The notes under the pieces: generated by a model
The model's database searches: none
What the model was told of the DNA's origin: nothing
What the model saw: only the letters and a program-made list of their open reading frames with translations
Part shown: positions 29,848 to 35,213 of the stretch, piece after piece
Numbering within the stretch: position 1 is the stretch's first letter
Layout of the letters: each line of letters opens with the position of its first letter
NCBI GenBank assembly: GCA_003427395.1
Contig: BFEA01000073.1
Span: forward strand, 2,225,775-2,260,987
DNA length: 35,213 nt
Direction: 5' to 3'
Source of the DNA: Chara braunii
Lineage: Eukaryota > Streptophyta > Charophyceae > Charales > Characeae
Made by a program: the position numbers and the translations under genes

Positions 29848-30115
29848 TTGAAGATTGGAAGACCCTCCTGACTAGGGGCCTGCAGTGCAGTGGGATCTGG
29901 ATGGCTTATCAAAATCTCAGCACACCCAGATGATGTTAATGATGATGATTAGTTTTTTTACTGCTACAGCGGTAGTTTGGCAGCAGTGAAGACACCCTTA
30001 GCTAGGAGGCTGCGCAGCTGTGCAATCGGGGTGTTAATCAAGATCTCAACCAAACCCAGATTATCATCATTTGTTTGTTTGTTTTTTGCGGCAGCAAGCC
30101 ATAAGCATCTTGAAG
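29848..30115 (+). repeat. Imperfect ~129-bp direct repeat, two units
   Basis: GAAGACCCTCCTGACTAGG at 29859 and GAAGACACCCTTAGCTAGG at 29988 open two units that share CTGCAGTGCAG/CTGCGCAGCTG, ATCAAAATCTCA/ATCAAGATCTCA, CACCCAGAT/AACCCAGAT and a TTTGTTT or GATGATGATT tail. Just before, CACGTGG and CCACGTG form a 7-bp stem at 29820-29839. Part of the inserted element. Confidence 0.65.
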
Positions 30116-30179
30116 GTTAAAATTTTGTGGATCTTGGTAGTGTTCTCTACTCTTGGGCACCCAAGACCCTGGCATAACC

Positions 30180-30520
30180 TACCTATTCTCCCCCAACCTT
30201 TTTTTTATCCCCTCCTCCCATCATCTAATCATATTTTTTAACTCTACCACTACTCCCTCATCCTACCTCACTCTTCTTTTTTTTTCTCACTACTTCTCCC
30301 CTCTCCTCCTTACTTACTCTCTTCCACTAATCTTTTATTATCTTCTTCACTTTTTTCATCCCTTTCTCTGCCATTTTCTCTCCCTCCTCTCCCCCTTCCA
30401 TCCCCCAACTACAACCTCATCATCTCCTCACCGCCCACTTCAATTTTTTTTTTTCTCACCTATTTCTCTTTTTCTTCATAATTTTTTCATCCTCCTCCCC
30501 CCCCCTTCTCAAATTTTTAT

Positions 30521-30566
<46 letters not shown>

Positions 30567-30588
30567 TGATTTTAATTTTCACTTTTAT
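30180..30588. repeat. Pyrimidine-rich low-complexity tract with a long poly-T
   Basis: C/T-rich sequence ending in a T-run of about 40 at roughly 30521-30560. The 138-codon plus-strand frame through it (30153-30569) is Ser/Pro/Phe low complexity and is not accepted as a gene. Confidence 0.9.
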
Positions 30589-31079
30589 CTAGGTTACCAG
30601 TCGTCCGATGGCCGGACGTCTCAGCCGGACATCTCCCCCAACCGTGCGGTAGGGGGGTTGTCTAGGATCCCGGACAACCACTTTTTGGCATTAAAAAAAA
30701 AAAAAATGACAGTGTTGCGCATGCCATAGAGACCCCCCATAAAAAAATTCAGAATTTTTTGAGCATTTGGTGATAGGGTGCTATTTGGGGTGGGAGGGGG
30801 GGGTACGAGGGGTATAGGTGGGGATTAGAATCTTTGAAGATTTTTATCTTTTTTTCTACGGGCTCAAATGAGCCAAACTTTCGATGGCATACACCTTATC
30901 CAAGGTAGAAGCCACATGATTTTTTTCAAAAAAAAAAATTATTATTATTATTAATATTTTTTTTTTTGCGTTAGGTCGGACATCCCCTATCCGGTCCGAC
31001 GTCTGACCAGACGTCCGGTAGGACATCCCAAACGGTCAGGGGGGTCCCGGACGTCCGATAAAACAACCTAGGTTTTTTC

Positions 31080-31918
31080 TTAGCGCCTGCGAGGTATCCT
31101 TGATTCTTGTTTAGTGCTCGCGTGAGGGACGACACTATCTTCTTGAGGTCACCCTCGGAACTGCTGGCTTCGCTGACCGCACTAGTTCCATGCCCTTCCT
31201 TGTCGGCCCTTTGCCTATCCTCGACTTTTGCAATTCCCTCCAGATCGAACCATCCCAATACTTTTTCCCTAAGGCTCCAAAGACCCTCACATCCCCTCGT
31301 AATCATAGGTGCGGCCGGCAGACGGCTAGCCCCACTGTCCACGGCCGGTGGGTTTGCTGCCTTTTCTGCCTCTACTTCAGGAGAGTTCTCCCTTTCTTTC
31401 CCGTTCTTGTTGGGCGTCCTTCTTTGGTCACTATCCCGACCTCCCTGCGTGATTTCGCCTTGGCTGGTCCTTCGTTCCTCGCTCAATCCATCCCCCGGAG
31501 GGTCCCCTTCGCTTCCGATCATCATTTCCTCGATCAACCTCGTCTTGTACTTAGTGGTTCTCTTCTCTATCTCCGCTAGCTTGCGCCGTACGTCCGTGAC
31601 TCTCACTTTCTTTGATACAACCCCATCCGAATTCTGCGGGCCCGATCCTTCTTTATTTCTACCTTCCCTGGTTTCCTGGGTCCCTCTTTTGCTTCCCCCG
31701 GTTTTTCCCGAGCTTTCTCCTGACGAGAGTTCCTTCCTGTTTCCCGTGGTCCCATCCGGATTTGTCGATTCTCTGTCTTTTTGCCCCCCCTCACTTTGTA
31801 CAGTGCTACCTCCTACGTCTTGTCCTCCCTCGCTCCTGCGATCGCCTGTCTCGCCCTTCGTCACCATTTTGCCTAGATCTGCATAAACCAGAGGATTTTT
31901 TTCCTGGGCACATGCCAC
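31080..31918 (-). pseudogene. gag: Gag N-terminal region, copy B (5' exon side of the insertion)
   Basis: From ATG 31918: MACAQEKNPLVYADLGKM, a Gly/Ser/Lys-rich stretch, SKKVRVTDVRRKLAEIEKR, SRLPAAPMITRGCEGLWSL, VLGWFDLEGIAK, KIVSSLTRALNKNQGYLAG. The frame is intact to the insertion site; the last residues to 30971 belong to the inserted element. It has one copy of the segment that is duplicated in copy A. This gives the best view of the gag start: ATG followed by a 280-residue charged N-terminal domain before the capsid-like block. Confidence 0.78.
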
Positions 31919-31961
31919 TTGGGATTTTACGCTCTATGGTCCCTAGATCTTTCGGTTTGCC

Positions 31962-32171
31962 TCATCTAAAAGGTAGCCTTTCTATTTCTGTCATTCGACC
32001 GTTTCCCGAAAAAACCATAATTGGTCCGCTCCTCCACCTGACTAAGAAATAGTACTCAATCTTCCCTTTGACAAACCCGCTAAAACGTTTCCGTACGTCG
32101 TACAGAGTACACAGGATCTCCGACTGTAGATTCCGTCGGAGAAGGTTCCCGTTCTTCCTTAAGGTCAACAT
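31962..32171 (-). CDS. Small ORF between array and gag, copy B
   Basis: 69 residues from ATG 32171, basic, with CTLYDVRKRFSGFVKGKIEY and FLVRWRSGPIMVFSGNG. A degraded counterpart exists in copy A at about 19926-20035. FLVRW recalls the chromodomain Y-L-V-(K/R)-W motif, but the rest of that fold is not evident, so I do not call it one. It may be a C-terminal fragment of a longer frame, since similar codons continue upstream in another frame. Function unknown. Confidence 0.35.
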   Translation of the reverse strand: MLTLRKNGNLLRRNLQSEILCTLYDVRKRFSGFVKGKIEYYFLVRWRSGPIMVFSGNGRMTEIERLPFR

Positions 32172-32479
32172 GTTTTCTCATTTTTTATGAAGTTTCTAAC
32201 CTTTTTGGTCATGATAGTTACCGTGTTTTTATTCCCGCATTGGTTTATATAAAACGTGAGTCCTGCTAACATTACCTCTCGATTGTCGAGGGCCTACCGG
32301 TAGCAGGGGTCTTTCTTGGAGGTCGCGCCTTTGTTTGATATTTAGGAACACCCAAACTTCGCCGCAGGTGGGTGGGTAAGGTTCGCACCCATCACGAAGG
32401 ACCTGTCCAGCTGAGTGTTCCCCTTCTTGGCTTTGTAATAGTATATACCATATTAGCCATACCGGCTTGTTCACCTGCA
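32172..32479. other. Spacer between array gene 3 and the small ORF, copy B
   Basis: About 300 bp with no protein that I can support. The minus-strand frame 32229-32480 has no counterpart in copy A and looks accidental. Confidence 0.4.
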
Positions 32480-33271
32480 CTAGTTCCGCTCTTGTCCCCT
32501 CGGCCCTTCCGGCTTTGTGGGCTCCTCGAACAGTTGAGTCACCCCTGCTAAATAACTTTCCCCTATCTCAATCTCTCTCTAAATTATATCCTCGTAATCC
32601 ACATAGGCTAACCTTGGCGTCCCGAATATCCAGATATTGATGACCTCAAGCAGTTCCTGGGCGTGGTTCCCCCAAAACGGCCCGTGCTCCATGGAGACGT
32701 CGTAAAACATCCCGATGGCTTGAGGTTGGAAGTGGTCTACCCATACTATTGCCGAGTCCACCAGGTCTTGTGCCCTAGAAAGGCTTGCAAAGATAAGGTC
32801 TATCATAAATCGGGGGAGCTGGCATCTTAGCGGGGTTGTTGGTGCCCTAAACCCTCGCCAGCTCCCCACTTCCACCCTGGTCCGTACGCCCACGTTCCTC
32901 CTGCCTCGAATTGCTTGAACTATCCGCGTCAACACCCGGGCGGCCCTCCAGAAGACCGGGGCTAGTTCGTGACCTTGTGCTATTCCGATTCCCAGCGAGT
33001 GCCATCCAACTTCAGGTACGTACAAAGTCCCAGTTATTTCCAAATTGGAGTATAGGTCAGCCCCAGGCCCCCGGTTAAACCGCATCCCCGTCCAAAAACA
33101 TTCCACCATTACGAAGGCGTTGTCCCTCCCCAAAGTTACGGTCCACCATTCTATGTCGATTCCTCGAAACTCGCAGCTTGCTGGAAGCGATAGTTCCCAT
33201 CCCCTATTATTATTCTAGGGTGGGCCGGGGTACCGGGGCTGGCGTGCCATCCAGACACGTCTTGCCGCCAT
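32480..33271 (-). pseudogene. Array gene 3 (copy B), two in-frame stops
   Basis: From ATG 33271 to TAG 32480, 263 residues in one frame with TAG at 33215-33217 (TGG in copy A) and TAG at 32579-32581 (CAG in copy A). Landmarks shared with copy A are RDNAFVMVECFWTGMRFNRG, LGIGIAQGHELAPVFWRA, PTTPLRCQLPRFMIDLIFAS, VDSAIVWVDHF, MEHGPFWGN and GESYLAGVTQLFEEP. It also has the Trp that is lost at 19156 in copy A. A one-base loss upstream of the ATG may have removed an earlier start equal to the one used in copy A. Function unknown. Confidence 0.72.
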
Positions 33272-33415
33272 TGGTGATTGATGATTCCCTGCATAGCCCA
33301 AACAGAGAGGATTACAGTCATTCTTCAACAACCGTTTGTCTACTGTCGCCCTTCCCTTTCATGTCCTCATTCTTCTTCTCTGGCTTCTCCTAACTTTCCT
33401 TTCTTAGTTCACCTT

Positions 33416-34246
33416 TCAGGGAATAGCATCTTCCTCTGGCAGCTCGTACAACCGGTACAGATCGTCTATGTAGGTCGGACCCCGATCTACCTCCCGCCTG
33501 ATGACGTTCCACATGACGTAGTCACTGATTAGTGGAATCCTTGGCCTTGTTGTCAAAGCTGCGCATAGTATGCGTAGTACCTCATAGTACTCATAGCTCT
33601 CCCTGCTGTCAAGAGACCCCATTTCTATAAAGATTCGGTAGTATTCTCTGTAAGTCATTGCTTCTTCGAAAGTTAGGTCGGAGAGGGCCGCGACTGTATG
33701 CCTGACGTGCTCTATGCCACCCATCCTTTGTAGTATAAAGGGTGGCAATCTCATTTGTATATTCTCACTAGGTAGAGTAAAGGTTCCTACCATAGCCACC
33801 CTTAGGTCCGCTATTACATCATCCCGCTCCTGATCGGTGAACTGGAACCCTGCCTGCCATACCAACTACCTCACACCCTCGAACATGCCCAACGGGTCTT
33901 CCCCCGATGCTAGCATGACCCCAAAGGCGCACCACCCATCCTCTGACAAGTACAACTGCCCCTTCCCGCATACGTGCCCTTGCGTATCCGAATTCCATCC
34001 GCCCTGCTCCCCTTCCACACGCCATTCTACTTCAGTTACCATGTATACCATGTTCTCCAAAAGTTTGATCCCAACCCAATCCACTATAGGATTTCGGATT
34101 TCGTTTTGGGTTGGCATGCTGCTCTCTACGCCGCCATCCCGTTCCCTTGGTGGCTCGATTCCCAATGGGCGGTCTTCAAGGAATGTTCTTCTTCGGGCGA
34201 TTACGTACCGTCCTTCTTGGCTTAGTCCCTTACCTGCGATCAACAT
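33416..34246 (-). pseudogene. Array gene X (copy B only), one in-frame TAG
   Basis: From ATG 34246 to TAG 33416, one frame of 276 codons with a TAG at 33866-33868. It lies between genes 2 and 3 of copy B; copy A has only about 270 bp of spacer there. N-half: IVDWVGIKLLENMVYMV, EVEWRVEGEQGGW, LSEDGWCAFGVMLASGEDPL. C-half: LPPFILQRMGG, YREYYRIFIEMG, EVLRILCAAL, REVDRGPTYIDDLYRLYEL. The skeleton is the same as in genes 1-3, with LSEDGW and LASGEDP closest to gene 2. It is a separate paralog, not a second copy of gene 2 or 3. Function unknown. Confidence 0.72.
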
Positions 34247-34395
34247 TTGTGCTTTCGGATTTTAATCTCCCCCTGTGATTCGCCTAACCAATGTACATGC
34301 TTCCTGCCCCGTGTCACACCCTAGTTTACACACATCTCCCCTTTCTCTCACCTTTGTCCCCTAAATTCCCTCCTGGTTTCAGAGCCCCCCGTCCC

Positions 34396-35011
34396 TTAGT
34401 CGAACCACATTACTTCGAATAGTTTAAAAACATCATCTACGTAGGAGGGTGTGGCTTCCACTTCCCGGCTGACTATGGCATCCCTGGTTTTCGGGTCCAC
34501 CCCCAGACGATCATACTTATCCATTCTTAAAATGATGAGGACCTCCCAGGCTCTGTTGCCGTAGAAGGGCCCATGTTTCAATGAGGTCCTATAAAACTCC
34601 TCATACAACTAGGTAAACTCTATACATATCCGTTCCATAGAGTCGGCCACCTTTAAGACGTAGTCAACCCCCCCAGACCAATCAGCCACGAATTCCAGTA
34701 CCGAGACCTTTATTCGCACGCAAGGAGACCTGAGTTCTTTCGATCCTTCCATCACGACCTTACTACTGACCTCATCCCATCCTTCGTTAACGAACCTCTT
34801 GCCTTCTCTTCGAGCCATCGCTTCCGCATTTCCCAGACGCCACATCAGATCTTGTACTGTCGCTAGCGTAATGGAGAATAAGTGCCACCCCTTTTCAGAG
34901 AGAACGATCGTTCCAACTGATTCCACCTTTCCTTCTACTATCTCGTCCCATCCTTCCTCTTCCCTTATTGGGTTCCAGATTGGTTCTATCCATAGATATG
35001 ATAGTTCCGGA
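34396..35011 (-). pseudogene. Array gene 2 (copy B), 5' end lost to an insertion
   Basis: The minus-strand frame runs from the insertion edge at about 35011 to TAG 34396, with a TAG at 34609-34611. Landmarks are ELSYLWIEPIWNPIREEEGW, DEIVEGKVESVG, LSEKGWHLF, MWRLGNAEA, GKRFVNEGWDEV, LKHGPFYGN, EVLIILR and PSYVDDVFKLFEVMWFD. It keeps the two Trp codons that are stops in copy A. The first quarter, up to the residue before ELSY, is missing because a hAT-like element begins there. Confidence 0.75.
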
Positions 35012-35213
35012 CAGGGTTGCACCCCTGCCGACCGTCGACCCCAACCACCGACCGTATTGTTGCCAACCAGTAGGGGCGACCGGTCGGCGGTCTACCGACC
35101 AGTGAGAAAATAACCATCCACTGATTTTTTTTCAAATCTAGGTTGGGGGTTGTACTGCGCTTGCCGAGTAAAGCCCAAATCCGCTAAGAAACTTTTTGGG
35201 ATGGGGGAGGGGT
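35012..35213 (+). mobile_element. hAT-like transposon end, running out of the window
   Basis: Homology of copy B to copy A stops at 35011. The next bases are CAGGGTTGCACCCCTGCCGA, a typical hAT-style CAGGG terminus. The following 90 bp is rich in CGACCG/CGGTCGG inverted blocks (GACCGGTCGGCGGTC). The 8 bp before it, GTTCCGGA at 35004-35011, would be the target duplication if the far end outside the window carries the same. At 35133 CTAGGTTGGGGGTTG resembles the termini of the element at 29273-31071. Confidence 0.45.

Larger units (their letters stand above)
29273..31071. mobile_element. DNA transposon-like insertion in gag of copy B, short TIRs, 8-bp target duplication
   Basis: Left end CTATGTTACCAATGG and right end (reverse complement) CTAGGTTGTTTTATC. 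It is flanked by GTTTTTTC at 29265-29272 and 31072-31079. Removing it rejoins gag of copy B in line with copy A. Both ends carry GGACGTC-rich subterminal blocks. An internal copy of the left-end motif (CTAGGTTACCAGTCGTCCG) starts at 30589, so the unit may be composite or nested. An 8-bp duplication fits the hAT superfamily. No transposase ORF is seen, so it is non-autonomous. Confidence 0.7.

Noticed and set aside
31107-31886. 259-codon plus-strand frame
   Set aside because: Antisense to copy-B gag; it is rich in Ser/Pro/Leu and has no support from copy A.
32360-32400. Plus-strand B box (GGTTCGCACCC) of a tRNA gene
   Set aside because: It departs from the consensus at two places and no A box or cloverleaf lies upstream.

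Overview
The window is eukaryotic nuclear DNA made almost wholly of transposable elements and satellites, with no intact host gene that I can support. The Gag-protease-Pol polyproteins are of the Ty3/gypsy (Metaviridae) type known from green plants and algae. Their wording, and a second reverse transcriptase of algal type, fit a streptophyte (charophyte) alga such as Chara. That placement is from memory and is not proven by the sequence.

Layout. 1-775: a 172-bp satellite. 840-1130: an exon-like, purine-rich segment that returns in inverted orientation at 8540-8935. 1173-3717: a decayed reverse-transcriptase element with Penelope-like or algal affinity, frameshifted and carrying in-frame stops. 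3718-8540: non-coding, repeat-rich DNA with 38-bp, 26-bp and 162-bp tandem repeats, a direct repeat of about 550 bp in two copies, and many perfect hairpins. 8739-8935: a CTT tract. 8940-13975: two adjoining satellites of 91 and 92 bp that look like diverged relatives. 14053-14135: a (CT)n tract. 14136-16965: non-coding.

16966-26846 (+) and 35011-26850 (-) are two diverged copies, A and B, of one Ty3-like element arranged head-on. Each copy has, 5' of gag, a tandem array of paralogous genes of about 250-276 codons (genes 1, 2, 3 in A; 2, X, 3 in B) that I do not recognise. After the array come gag with a zinc knuckle, a retropepsin-like protease, and pol in the -1 frame. Copy A runs through RT, RNase H and integrase. 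Copy B is cut at the start of pol, where it meets the integrase end of A. B is interrupted in gag by a terminal-inverted-repeat element (29273-31071, 8-bp target duplication) that contains a tRNA-like Pol III unit. A second, hAT-like end lies at 35012.

All coding copies are broken. Comparing A with B shows that most in-frame stops come from Trp or Gln codons by C-to-T or G-to-A change, as expected from decay of methylated repeats. The most novel content is the paralogous gene array tied to the gag-pol element, followed by the conserved -1 frameshift overlap and the hairpin-rich repeat field.
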